From Chitinophagaceae bacterium (GTDB lineage Bacteria; Bacteroidota; Bacteroidia; Chitinophagales; Chitinophagaceae): 64,000 bases of DNA. Below the pieces are notes generated by a model that did no database searches, was not told the DNA's origin, and saw only the letters and a list, made by a program, of their open reading frames with translations. Where the stretch lies: NCBI GenBank assembly GCA_019638475.1, contig JAHBTR010000002.1:434001-498000 (forward strand), written 5' to 3'. The translations under genes and the position numbers were made by a program. Shown here in pieces: positions 17,442 to 26,310 of this stretch; the stretch's first letter is position 1; each line of letters opens with the position of its first letter.

Positions 17442-18011
17442 CTACAGTAATGATATTTTTTTACTTAGCTCATTATCTATTTTCTTAAATAAATGATAGG
17501 GTTTATATACACGCCAATCATCTATTTGCATAAGTTCTATATAATAGTTTAGTTTCTTTTTTCTAAAATCATATTGTGTAGCTTCTGGCATATTTAAAGA
17601 AATAATCCATCCATTATTTTCATTAATTTGTTCAAACCATTCTTCATAATATTCTTTATCGCTGCTATGAAAGTTGAGTACATTTTCTGTTATAAGAATA
17701 AATTTACTGATTTGCTGTTCCATTAATTTATCTACTACTTCACGCTTAAACTCCATGATGTCATTTTCTATAGCATCATTCCATTCTCCTATCATTTCTA
17801 TAATAACAAAATTTAATTCATAATCGGCATAAATAATTTTGGCATATAAAGTTCTACTACCAAAATCATCCCATTGTGGGTGAATGTAATAATTATATAC
17901 TGTTTGACTAAACTCAAATTCACTATAACTACGACCATAGAATGGGCTTTTTTTATCTTCTTCAGATATATAAATATGTCTCCAGTTGTAATATGGTTCT
18001 ATATTGTGCAT
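17442..18011 (-). CDS. conserved hypothetical protein
   Basis: Not recognised. A 189-residue soluble protein without signal peptide, rich in aromatic and acidic residues (HNIEPYYNWRHIYISEEDKKSPFYGRSYSE at the start). No catalytic motif was found. Its frame is long and without rare features, and it ends five bases from the stop of the convergent ATPase gene, both signs of a real gene. A patch of degenerate tandem repeats lies upstream of its start. Confidence 0.6.
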   Translation of the reverse strand: MHNIEPYYNWRHIYISEEDKKSPFYGRSYSEFEFSQTVYNYYIHPQWDDFGSRTLYAKIIYADYELNFVIIEMIGEWNDAIENDIMEFKREVVDKLMEQQISKFILITENVLNFHSSDKEYYEEWFEQINENNGWIISLNMPEATQYDFRKKKLNYYIELMQIDDWRVYKPYHLFKKIDNELSKKISLL

Positions 18012-18064
18012 AGCAAATGAATAGTCATTAAATAATGAAAGTACAATAGTAAATATAAAAAATA

Positions 18065-18200
18065 AAATATGAAGGGGGGATTTGGTGATTAGGGAATTGG
18101 GTAATTGAGGAATTAGGTAATTGGGGAATTGGTGATTAGGTAATTAAAGAATTGGTAGTTAGCTATGAACCATGAACCACTAATCATTAACCATTAATCA
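18065..18200. repeat. degenerate tandem repeat patch (GGTAATT / AACCATTAATCA words)
   Basis: The first half is built from loosely repeated GGTAATT, GGAATT and GGTGATTAG words; the second half reads AACCATGAACC then repeated CATTAACCATTAATCATTA words, partly complementary to the first. Related words in the opposite orientation (AATGGTTAATGGTGAATG) occur at 27941-27985 after pntB. No coding potential is seen. It looks like a slippage-grown intergenic repeat. Confidence 0.5.
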
Positions 18201-18977
18201 TTAATTTTTACTAATATCTGTATGGTTATTTTTTTTAATTCTTCCAGCACCTTTATAACGATTTCTCCAATAAGTTTCATTCAAATCACTAATCATTACT
18301 CCATTACTGGTAGAAGCATGTACAAATTTGTTATTCAGAATATAAAAACCTACATGAGATACTCTTTTTCTTTTACCTCCACTATGAAAGAAAACCAAAT
18401 CTCCTTCTTCTAAATCATCAGTGGCTATTTTTTTAGAAGCATTATATTGTTCTTGTGAAGTTCTTGGTAATTCAGCACCATACACATCTATAGCTATTGT
18501 TTGTGTAAATGCAGAGCAATCAATACATCTTTCTGTAGTGCCTCCTAAACAATATTTTGTACCCCACCATTTTTCTATATTTTGTAAAAGCGGAATATTG
18601 GTTAATTTTTCTACAGTTGCATCTAATATCACTGCATATTTTAATTGTAAATAATCGGCACTTTCAATAGTAGATTTTGATATAGCTTCATTGGGTTTTG
18701 TATAAGTTACTGTTTGGGTATTGGCTGTAGAAGTTTGTTCACCCTTATCAACTTTACTTTTCTTAGAAGCAGTATTGGTTGTATTATGCTTTGATGTAAC
18801 TACACTACCTGGAGATACTTCAATATTTTCAATAAACTTTACTTGTTTATGCTGATTGGCTAATTGCTCTTTAGAAGCAGAAGTAGAAACATCTTTAGAG
18901 GCAAGGGTTTGCAAAGACTTACAACTTGTAAGTACAGCAATGGCTGCCAATACCAGTATTACATTTTGTATTTTCAT
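18201..18977 (-). CDS. NlpC/P60 family C40 peptidase lipoprotein
   Basis: Cell-wall hydrolase of 258 residues, predicted to cut peptide cross-links of peptidoglycan (gamma-D-Glu-diamino acid bonds in this family). A lipoprotein signal ends in LTSC (cysteine near residue 19). A low-complexity Ser/Thr/Lys linker follows to about residue 120. The C-terminal NlpC/P60 domain has the catalytic cysteine in IDCSAFTQ, the histidine in VSHVGFYI and the third polar residue, His, in FVHAS. The arrangement resembles Spr/MepS-type endopeptidases. It is the only gene between the repeat patch and the dnaE leader and is transcribed away from dnaE. Confidence 0.88.
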   Translation of the reverse strand: MKIQNVILVLAAIAVLTSCKSLQTLASKDVSTSASKEQLANQHKQVKFIENIEVSPGSVVTSKHNTTNTASKKSKVDKGEQTSTANTQTVTYTKPNEAISKSTIESADYLQLKYAVILDATVEKLTNIPLLQNIEKWWGTKYCLGGTTERCIDCSAFTQTIAIDVYGAELPRTSQEQYNASKKIATDDLEEGDLVFFHSGGKRKRVSHVGFYILNNKFVHASTSNGVMISDLNETYWRNRYKGAGRIKKNNHTDISKN

Positions 18978-19313
18978 AATCTGATTGATGCAAATTAACC
19001 CTTCTTTACCTAAAAGTTAATATATCTGCAAAACTTTTTAACATTCTTTTCAGTCTATACCATTTTGTGGAAAACTGACTTACTCAAACAAGCAATACAA
19101 AAACGATATTTGAACTGTTCTAAAAAAATATCTTACAACAACTATCAAGGTCAATTTTTTTGAACATTAATGTTCATCAAAATCTATAAACTGTTAAGAA
19201 GGTATTAGAAAAGTACAAAACACTTTTTCCTAAGAATAAAACAGAACAAAAGATTGGATATTTATATATTAAGTAATCAATCTTGTATTAATCAATACTT
19301 AAAGATTTTTAAT
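18978..19313. other. 336-base divergent intergenic region before dnaE
   Basis: No gene was found here between the divergent peptidase and dnaE genes. It is AT-rich, and its one clear feature is the 16-base palindrome at 19161-19176, listed separately. Confidence 0.5.
19161..19176. promoter_or_regulatory. perfect 16-bp palindrome upstream of dnaE
   Basis: TGAACATTAATGTTCA is an uninterrupted palindrome about 138 bases before the dnaE ATG and 184 bases before the divergent peptidase start. It has the size and symmetry of a dimeric repressor site. No regulator can be named. Confidence 0.4.
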
Positions 19314-22300
19314 ATGCTATTTTCACACCTTCACGTTCACACACAATATTCTTTATTAGATGGAGCAGCATCTATAAAAGGCTTATACCAAAAAGCCATG
19401 AGAGATAATATGCCTGCATTGGCAATTACAGACCATGGAAATATGTTTGGTGCTTTTTCTTTTGTAGCAGAAGCATGGGATAAAACAAAAGTAGTAGGCA
19501 AAGATGAGTATGGCAATGAAATAAAAGAACCTATTGTAAAACCAATTGTAGGTTGTGAATTTTATGTAGTAAAAAATCGTCATGAAAAATCATTTACAAA
19601 AGGAGAGAAGGATGAACGCTATCATCAGGTTTTATTAGCAAAAAATAATACGGGTTATCAAAATTTGCTTCAACTTACTTCTTTGGGTTATATAGAAGGA
19701 GTGTATGGTAAATATCCAAGAATTGATAAAGAATTAATACTACAATATCATGAAGGATTAATAGCTACTACTTGTTGTATAGGTGCTTATGTGCCACAAA
19801 CTATTTTGCACGAAGACGAAGCAACAGCAGAAAAAGAATTTAAGTGGTGGTTAGATATATTTGGAGATGATTATTATATAGAACTTCAACGTCATAATAT
19901 GCAAGAGCAAATAAAAATAAATGACACTTTATTGAAGTTTGCTAAAAAATATAATGTAAAAGTTATTGCTACCAATGACAGTCATTATGTAGATAAAGAA
20001 GATTATAATGCACACGATATTATGCTGTGTATTAATACTGGTGAAAAACAAGCTACACCAGGTTTTGAAGATATTGTTAATGACGATTTGCATGTAAAAA
20101 ATAAACGATTCAAATTTCCTAACGACCAGTTTTATTTTAAAACAACTCAGGAAATGAAAAATTTGTTTGCTGATATTCCTGAAAGTTTAGATAATACCAA
20201 TGAAGTGGTAGATAAAGTAGCTATATTAAATTTAGAAAAAGATATTTTACTACCAGCATTTCCCATTCCAAAAGAATTTGAAATACACAATACAGATGAA
20301 GTAATAGGAAAAAATATTATAAAACCCAATATCAACAATCAATGGGAATATCTTAAACACCTTACTTATGAAGGAGCTAAAAAAAGATATGGCGAAATAG
20401 AAACTTCTACACAAGAACGTATAGACTTTGAATTATTTACTATTAAAACAATGGGCTTTGCTGGATATTTTTTAATTGTAAGTGATTTTATAAAAGAAGG
20501 ACGAAATATGGGCGTTTTTATTGGACCAGGCAGAGGTAGTGCAGCAGGAAGTGTAGTAGCTTATTGTATTGGCATTACAAATATTGACCCCATAAAATAT
20601 AATTTATTGTTTGAAAGATTTTTAAATCCTGATAGAAACTCAATGCCAGATATAGATACAGATTTTGACGATGAAGGCAGACAAAAGGTAATAGATTATG
20701 TGGTAAAAAAATACACTAAAGCCCAAGTAGCACAAATTGTAACATTTGGTACAATGGCTGCAAAAAGTAGTATTAAAGATGTAGCAAGGGTAATGGATTT
20801 GCCATTGCCAGAAAGTATTGCCTTAACAAAATTAGTACCTGATAAACCTGGAACAGAATTAAAACATTGCTTAAATGCCAAACTAACAAACGAAGGTTAT
20901 ATAGTAGTAAAAAAAGATAAAGAAGAAATATTTACACTTGATACAGAAGCTATTGAAAACATTAAAAGGCTTAGAGAAATTTATACATTAACCGATGATG
21001 ATTTAAGAACAAAAGTTTTGAAAGAAGCTGAAAGACTTGAAGGAAGTGTAAGAAACACTGGTATTCATGCAGCAGGAATTATTATTGCACCAAAAAATTT
21101 AACAGAGCTTATTCCTATTGCAACAGCAAAAGATTCTGATTTATGGGTTACACAAATTGAAGGAAGTATTATTGAAAGAGCAGGTGTTATTAAAATGGAC
21201 TTTTTGGGTTTAAAAACTTTATCTATATTAAAAAAAGCATTAGAATTAATAAAACATAATCATCAGATAGAAATAGATTTAGACAACTTGCCTTTAGATG
21301 ATGAAAAAACTTTTCAATTATATCAAGCTGGTGCAACCAATGGAACATTTCAATTTGAAAGCCCAGGTATGCAAAAACATTTAAGAGATTTAAAGCCAGA
21401 TAAATTTGCAGATTTAATAGCCATGAATGCTTTATATCGTCCTGGTCCTATAGCTTACATTCCAAATTACATTGCTCGTAAACATGGTAAAGAACCCATT
21501 ACTTACGATATACCAGATATGGAAACTTATTTAGCAGAAACGTATGGTATTACTGTGTATCAAGAACAGGTAATGCTATTGAGCCAACAACTTGGAGGCT
21601 TTTCAAAAGGCGATGCTGATGTGTTAAGAAAAGCAATGGGTAAAAAACAAAAAAATGTGTTAGATAAAATGAAAGCAAAATTTATTGAAGGAGCTACTAA
21701 TAAAGGACATCCTAAAGATAAATTAGAAAAAGTTTGGACAGATTGGGAATCTTTTGCTGAATATGCTTTTAATAAATCTCACTCTACTTGTTATGCTTTG
21801 GTAGCTTATCAAACAGCTTATTTAAAAGCACATTATCCAAGTGAATACATGAGTGCTGTGCTAAATTATGCAGGTAGTATAGATAAAATTACTTTCTTTA
21901 TGGAAGAGTGTAGAGATATGGGTATTGTAGTTTTAGGACCAGATATTAATGAAAGCATCAAAGGTTTTTCTCCTAACAAGAAAGGAGAAATTCGTTTTGG
22001 TTTAGGTGGCTTAAAAGCTGTAGGAGAAAATGCTATTGAAAATATTATTACTGAAAGAAACTTGCATGGCAATTATACCAACATTTTTGATTTTATTTCA
22101 AGAATAAACCAAAAATCTGTCAATAAAAAATCTTTGGAAAGCCTTATATATAGTGGAGCTTTTGATAGTTTTACAGATTTGCACAGAGCCCAATTTTTTC
22201 ATATTCCTGATGGAGATAAAACAAATGGTCTTGAAAAAATTATCAACTATGCACAAATTAAAGCAGCTTCAAACGAAAAAAATACCAACACCTTATTTGG

Positions 22301-23036
22301 CGATTTAGCTGAAATAGCAGAAATACCTTTACCAAAAATTCCAGCTTGTGAGCAATGGTCATTAATAGAAAAATTAGACCATGAAAAAGATGTAACAGGT
22401 ATTTTTATTAGTGGACATCCTTTAGATAATTTTAAATTTGAATTAAATAACTATAAAATTCTTGCTCTCAAAAATTTTAATGAAATAAAAGAAAGCAACA
22501 CTTTGCTTCAATCCAATCTTAACAGAAATATTCGTATTGCAGGATTGGTAACAGATGCACAGCACAGGCTTTCAAAAAATGGAAAAAGTTATGGCAAATT
22601 AACCATAGAAGATTATAGTAGTAAAACTGAGTTTTTCTTATGGTCGGATAATTATGTAAAATTTCAAAATTATTTAGAAAAAGGAAAAACAGTTTTAATT
22701 AATGGTGCTTTTAAAGTTGGTTGGAAAGAAAATAAAATTGAATTTAGTATAGATAATATTATTTTATTAGAAACAACCAAACAAATGCTTACACAAACTA
22801 TTCATTTAACCATACATCCTGAATTGCTTACTCAAGATATGATTAACTTTTTAGCAAAAAATATAAAAAAGCATCGTGGCGATAATGCTATCAATTTCAG
22901 AATATATGAGCCATATCAAAAAATTGAAATTCTACTTTACAACAAAGAAAAAAATTTTGGTATTAATGATGATATGGTACATTTTCTTATGAGCCATCCA
23001 AACATAGATGTTCGTATTGATGTAAAAAATAATTAG
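19314..23036 (+). CDS. dnaE: DNA polymerase III subunit alpha
   Basis: Replicative DNA polymerase III catalytic subunit, DnaE1 type, about 1240 residues. The PHP domain opens with HLHVHTQYSLLDG (residues 5-17) and continues with ITDHGNMFG. The polymerase active site is PDIDTDF near residues 445-451, with GPGRGSAAGS just before it. A helix-hairpin-helix and an OB-fold (IRIAGLVTDAQHRLSKNGKSY region) follow toward the C-terminus. The start at 19314 (MLFSHLHVHT) matches the family; an in-frame ATG at 19254 would add 20 unconserved residues. Length is slightly above the E. coli enzyme. No other replication gene is adjacent. A membrane protein gene starts 13 bases after the stop. Confidence 0.97.
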   Translation: MLFSHLHVHTQYSLLDGAASIKGLYQKAMRDNMPALAITDHGNMFGAFSFVAEAWDKTKVVGKDEYGNEIKEPIVKPIVGCEFYVVKNRHEKSFTKGEKDERYHQVLLAKNNTGYQNLLQLTSLGYIEGVYGKYPRIDKELILQYHEGLIATTCCIGAYVPQTILHEDEATAEKEFKWWLDIFGDDYYIELQRHNMQEQIKINDTLLKFAKKYNVKVIATNDSHYVDKEDYNAHDIMLCINTGEKQATPGFEDIVNDDLHVKNKRFKFPNDQFYFKTTQEMKNLFADIPESLDNTNEVVDKVAILNLEKDILLPAFPIPKEFEIHNTDEVIGKNIIKPNINNQWEYLKHLTYEGAKKRYGEIETSTQERIDFELFTIKTMGFAGYFLIVSDFIKEGRNMGVFIGPGRGSAAGSVVAYCIGITNIDPIKYNLLFERFLNPDRNSMPDIDTDFDDEGRQKVIDYVVKKYTKAQVAQIVTFGTMAAKSSIKDVARVMDLPLPESIALTKLVPDKPGTELKHCLNAKLTNEGYIVVKKDKEEIFTLDTEAIENIKRLREIYTLTDDDLRTKVLKEAERLEGSVRNTGIHAAGIIIAPKNLTELIPIATAKDSDLWVTQIEGSIIERAGVIKMDFLGLKTLSILKKALELIKHNHQIEIDLDNLPLDDEKTFQLYQAGATNGTFQFESPGMQKHLRDLKPDKFADLIAMNALYRPGPIAYIPNYIARKHGKEPITYDIPDMETYLAETYGITVYQEQVMLLSQQLGGFSKGDADVLRKAMGKKQKNVLDKMKAKFIEGATNKGHPKDKLEKVWTDWESFAEYAFNKSHSTCYALVAYQTAYLKAHYPSEYMSAVLNYAGSIDKITFFMEECRDMGIVVLGPDINESIKGFSPNKKGEIRFGLGGLKAVGENAIENIITERNLHGNYTNIFDFISRINQKSVNKKSLESLIYSGAFDSFTDLHRAQFFHIPDGDKTNGLEKIINYAQIKAASNEKNTNTLFGDLAEIAEIPLPKIPACEQWSLIEKLDHEKDVTGIFISGHPLDNFKFELNNYKILALKNFNEIKESNTLLQSNLNRNIRIAGLVTDAQHRLSKNGKSYGKLTIEDYSSKTEFFLWSDNYVKFQNYLEKGKTVLINGAFKVGWKENKIEFSIDNIILLETTKQMLTQTIHLTIHPELLTQDMINFLAKNIKKHRGDNAINFRIYEPYQKIEILLYNKEKNFGINDDMVHFLMSHPNIDVRIDVKNN

Positions 23037-23049
23037 ACAAGACAGGAAA

Positions 23050-23574
23050 ATGTTATTTGAATTTATAGATGTAGCTTATTCTTTTTCTATCATTTTATTA
23101 CTGATAGCAATATTGCTTGTAAAAAAACCTTACAAGCAATACATCAATAATTGTATTGCAGTAAGCAATCAAATGCTTATTTTTTATAGCTGGTATTTAC
23201 TATTTCAGTTGTATAAACTTATTCAATATATACTTTCTTTAAACTTGCAAATACCTGAAGAAGCAAAAGAAAAACCTATAGATATTTCTTGGTTTCATAT
23301 AAAATTTTTGCTGCTTATTTTATTGCCATATTTATTTCTACACAAAAAAATAGCTGATAGCAAAGTGTTGGCTATTATTATACTAATACTTTTGCAATGG
23401 GATGTTGCTGTAGCCTTGTATCAATATTTTATTATGGCAAAAAATATTTCAGGTGTTTTATTCTATATGCCATATTTAGCTATGTTTAAAATATTAAGTT
23501 ATATATCATTATTCATTGCTCTTTATGCTTTACTTTGGCTTTTGAAAAGATTACCCAATCAACAAGTAAAATAA
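23050..23574 (+). CDS. hypothetical membrane protein
   Basis: Not recognised. The 174-residue product is almost entirely hydrophobic, with about five transmembrane segments separated by short lysine-rich loops (LVKKPYKQY, PEEAKEKPIDISW). No conserved functional motif was seen. It starts 13 bases after dnaE and ends three bases before the next methyltransferase start, so it is likely co-transcribed with both. Confidence 0.6.
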   Translation: MLFEFIDVAYSFSIILLLIAILLVKKPYKQYINNCIAVSNQMLIFYSWYLLFQLYKLIQYILSLNLQIPEEAKEKPIDISWFHIKFLLLILLPYLFLHKKIADSKVLAIIILILLQWDVAVALYQYFIMAKNISGVLFYMPYLAMFKILSYISLFIALYALLWLLKRLPNQQVK

Positions 23575-23577
23575 TTT

Positions 23578-24375
23578 ATGTACGCACCATTAATAGTTGT
23601 TTATAAATATCTTCAATATATGCTAAAAGCCAATAATGGCAAAGGTCATGGCACTCATTCACCTTTTTTATATGATTTTATTACCCATGTATTGAATGAT
23701 AAAAAACAATATGACACTTATCAAAAAATAGAACCTTTACGCAAACAACTTTTAACCAACAACAATATCATAAACATTGAAGATTTTGGTGCAGGCTCTA
23801 AAACAGGATTAACCAAGCAAAGAAGAATAAAAGACATTGCTGCAACCTCTTTAAAATCTACCAAATTTGCACAACTACTTTTTAGAATAGTGCATTATTA
23901 TCAGCCACAAACTATTGTAGAATTAGGCACATCATTAGGTATTACTACAGCTTATTTAGCATCTGCAAAACCAAATACTACTATAATTTCTATGGAGGGT
24001 TCATCTGAAATACTAACAGTTGCCAAAGAAAATTTTAATGCTTTATCTCTACAAAATATTCAGCTTGTGCAAGGAAATTTTGATGAAACATTGCAGCCTG
24101 CTATTCAGCCTTTATCTCAAATTGACTTTGCTTTTTTAGATGGTAATCATCGTTATCTACCTACTGTAAATTATTTCAATGCCATTCTTCCAAAACTGAC
24201 TAATCAAAGTATTGTTATATTAGACGATATTCATTGGAGCAAAGAAATGGAACAGGCTTGGAACGATATTAAACAGCATCCATCTGTAACATTAAGTATT
24301 GATTTATTTACAATAGGTATCTTATTATTTAAAGATGAATTTAAAGCAAAACAACATTTTGCTATTAGGTTCTAA
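23578..24375 (+). CDS. class I SAM-dependent methyltransferase (O-methyltransferase-like)
   Basis: Probable methyltransferase of 265 residues with the Rossmann motif VELGTSLGITTAYLA near residues 120-134, an acidic EGS motif II, and the DFAFLDGNHRYLPTVNYF and VILDDIHWS blocks of the catechol O-methyltransferase-like group. The N-terminal KGHGTHSPFLYDFI segment is typical of a Bacteroidota subfamily of unknown substrate. It begins three bases after the upstream membrane protein, so the two probably share a transcript. The next gene, pntAA, starts about 70 bases later. Confidence 0.82.
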   Translation: MYAPLIVVYKYLQYMLKANNGKGHGTHSPFLYDFITHVLNDKKQYDTYQKIEPLRKQLLTNNNIINIEDFGAGSKTGLTKQRRIKDIAATSLKSTKFAQLLFRIVHYYQPQTIVELGTSLGITTAYLASAKPNTTIISMEGSSEILTVAKENFNALSLQNIQLVQGNFDETLQPAIQPLSQIDFAFLDGNHRYLPTVNYFNAILPKLTNQSIVILDDIHWSKEMEQAWNDIKQHPSVTLSIDLFTIGILLFKDEFKAKQHFAIRF

Positions 24376-24444
24376 AAAATATTTATTAAGATTATAGCTA
24401 TTTTAATTAATAAAAGCAATAATTTCACGCCATAACAAAATACA

Positions 24445-25560
24445 ATGATTGCAGCAATTTTAAAAGAGCCAAATAATGAAAACAGGGTTTCTCTTTTACC
24501 AGAGCAAGTGCAAGCCCTGATTAAAAAAAATGTTCAAGTAGTAGTAGAAGAAGATGCAGGAAAAAATGCAAGTGCATGGAACAATGCTTATACAGATGCA
24601 GGAGCAACTATTGTAAGCAGACAAAAAGCATTAGAAAGTGATTTGATACTCAGTATTCATCCTTTAACTGATAATGATATTACCCATGTAAAAGCTAATG
24701 CTGTACTATTAGGTGTTTATCAGCCATTATTTTGTAAAGATATTATGCAGTCTTGGGCATCAAAAAATCTTAACTGTTTTAGTATAGATATGATTCCAAG
24801 AACTACCAGAGCTCAAAGTATGGATGTATTAAGTAGCCAAGCAAATATTGCAGGTTATCGTGCAGTATTATTAGCTGCTACATTGTTACCTCATTATTTT
24901 CCTATGTTTATGACAGCAGCAGGTAGTATAGCTCCTGCAAAGGTTTTAATATTAGGTGCTGGTGTAGCAGGTTTACAAGCCATAGCCACAGCAAGACGTT
25001 TAGGAGCAGTAGTAGAAGTATTTGATACACGCCCTGCTGTAAAAGAAGAAGTACAAAGTCTTGGAGCAAAATTTATAGAAGTAGAAGGTGCAGCAGATGC
25101 AAGCAAAGCTGGTGGTTATGCTGTAGAACAAACAGAAGAATACAAACAAAAACAACAACAAAAAATTGCCGCATCAGTAGCAAAGAGCAATGTAATTATT
25201 ACTACTGCTCAAATACCAGGGAGGCAAGCACCCATTCTTATAACACAAGAAATGTTGCATAGCATGAAAACAGGAAGTGTTATTATAGACCTTGCAGCAG
25301 CCACAGGAGGCAATACTCCTTTAACAAAAAATAATGAACACATAACTACTGATAATGGAGTGTTGATAGTGGGTAATAGTAATTTACAAAGTGGTATGCC
25401 AAGTGATGCAAGTAAATTATATGGAAAAAATATTATGAACTTTCTACAATTAATTATTACCAATGAAGGAGCTATTAACCTAAACTTTGAAGATGAATTA
25501 GTAAAAGGAACTTGTATAACAAATAATGGAAAAATTGTTCATGAAAGAGTTATTGGATAA
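24445..25560 (+). CDS. pntAA: NAD(P) transhydrogenase alpha subunit, soluble part
   Basis: Subunit alpha-1 of the proton-translocating NAD(P) transhydrogenase, which passes hydride between NADH and NADP+ coupled to proton flow. The 371-residue protein is the soluble NAD-binding domain I only, without membrane helices. It starts AAILKEPNNENRVSLLPEQV; the Rossmann motif is VLILGAGVAGLQAIATA near residues 167-183. The PntAA-type loop DTRPAVKEEVQSLGAKFIEVE and the QTEEYKQKQQQKIA segment follow. The stop is followed 30 bases later by pntAB. The split-gene organisation is common in Bacteroidota and alphaproteobacteria. Confidence 0.95.
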   Translation: MIAAILKEPNNENRVSLLPEQVQALIKKNVQVVVEEDAGKNASAWNNAYTDAGATIVSRQKALESDLILSIHPLTDNDITHVKANAVLLGVYQPLFCKDIMQSWASKNLNCFSIDMIPRTTRAQSMDVLSSQANIAGYRAVLLAATLLPHYFPMFMTAAGSIAPAKVLILGAGVAGLQAIATARRLGAVVEVFDTRPAVKEEVQSLGAKFIEVEGAADASKAGGYAVEQTEEYKQKQQQKIAASVAKSNVIITTAQIPGRQAPILITQEMLHSMKTGSVIIDLAAATGGNTPLTKNNEHITTDNGVLIVGNSNLQSGMPSDASKLYGKNIMNFLQLIITNEGAINLNFEDELVKGTCITNNGKIVHERVIG

Positions 25561-25590
25561 TTAGTATTGTCAATTTTAAAAATAGTTATT

Positions 25591-25905
25591 ATGCAAAATA
25601 TATTAAATTTCATAACAGAACATCAGCAAATTTTATACATAGTAATTCTAATGATTTTTTTAGGAATAGAAATTATTGGAAAAGTTCCCAGTGTATTGCA
25701 TACACCATTAATGAGTGGCGCAAATGCTATACATGGAGTAGTAATTATTGGTGCAATAATAGTAATGGGCAAAGCAGAAAGTGATAATTACCTTGCACTT
25801 ATTTTAGGCTTTTTGGCTGTTATACTTGGTACACTAAATGTAGTAGGTGGTTTTGTGGTAACTGATAGAATGTTGGAAATGTTTAAGAAAAAAACTAAAG
25901 GCTAA
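25591..25905 (+). CDS. pntAB: NAD(P) transhydrogenase alpha subunit, membrane part
   Basis: Membrane subunit alpha-2 of transhydrogenase, about 104 residues with three to four transmembrane helices, matching the family block EIIGKVPSVLHTPLMSGANAIHGVV near residues 25-50. Together with PntB it forms the proton channel. The ATG at 25591 (MQNILNFITEHQQ) is preferred; the frame also opens at a TTG at 25567. The next transhydrogenase gene, pntB, is not directly downstream: a four-helix-bundle gene and a repeat array lie between. Confidence 0.93.
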   Translation: MQNILNFITEHQQILYIVILMIFLGIEIIGKVPSVLHTPLMSGANAIHGVVIIGAIIVMGKAESDNYLALILGFLAVILGTLNVVGGFVVTDRMLEMFKKKTKG

Positions 25906-25932
25906 AAAAAGAAAAACTAAACTACTCAACTG

Positions 25933-26289
25933 ATGGAAAATAAGTATGTAGATTTAGAACAACGAACGGAAAGGTTTTCTTTGGCAATAAGAGATTTTTG
26001 TGTTAAGATAAAAAAAGATACTATCAATCTTGAATATATTAAACAGGTAGTTAGGTCAGCAGGTTCAGTTGGGGCAAATTATATTGAAGCAAATGATGGT
26101 TTAGGGAATAAGGATAAAAAGATGAAGATTAGAATAAGTAAAAAAGAAGCAAAAGAGTCTGCGTATTGGTTAAGGCATGTATTAGTTTATGAAAAAGTTG
26201 ATTTAGAAAAAATAAAATTAGAATTAATATCAGAAGCTCAGCAATTAGTGTTAATATTTGCTGCAATACTTAGAAAATTAGATGATTAA
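25933..26289 (+). CDS. four helix bundle protein (23S rRNA intervening-sequence protein family)
   Basis: Small helical protein of 118 residues of the four-helix-bundle / 23S rRNA IVP family, typified by the conserved QVVRSAGSVGANYIEANDGLG segment and the SKKEAKESAYWL helix. Such proteins occur inside 23S rRNA intervening sequences or as scattered single genes in Bacteroidota, often in variable places, and their function is unknown. Here the gene sits inside the pnt operon, 27 bases after pntAB, on the same strand. Its start (ATGGAAAAT) matches the first nine bases of pntB. It probably entered the operon later. Downstream its stop is followed by the repeat array that leads into pntB. Confidence 0.85.
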   Translation: MENKYVDLEQRTERFSLAIRDFCVKIKKDTINLEYIKQVVRSAGSVGANYIEANDGLGNKDKKMKIRISKKEAKESAYWLRHVLVYEKVDLEKIKLELISEAQQLVLIFAAILRKLDD

Positions 26290-26310
26290 AATACCCGAGT
26301 TTTACACTTT

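Noticed and set aside
25267-25567. A promoter inside the pntAA end for pntAB
   Set aside because: No TAnnTTTG box was found, and gene spacing supports a single operon.
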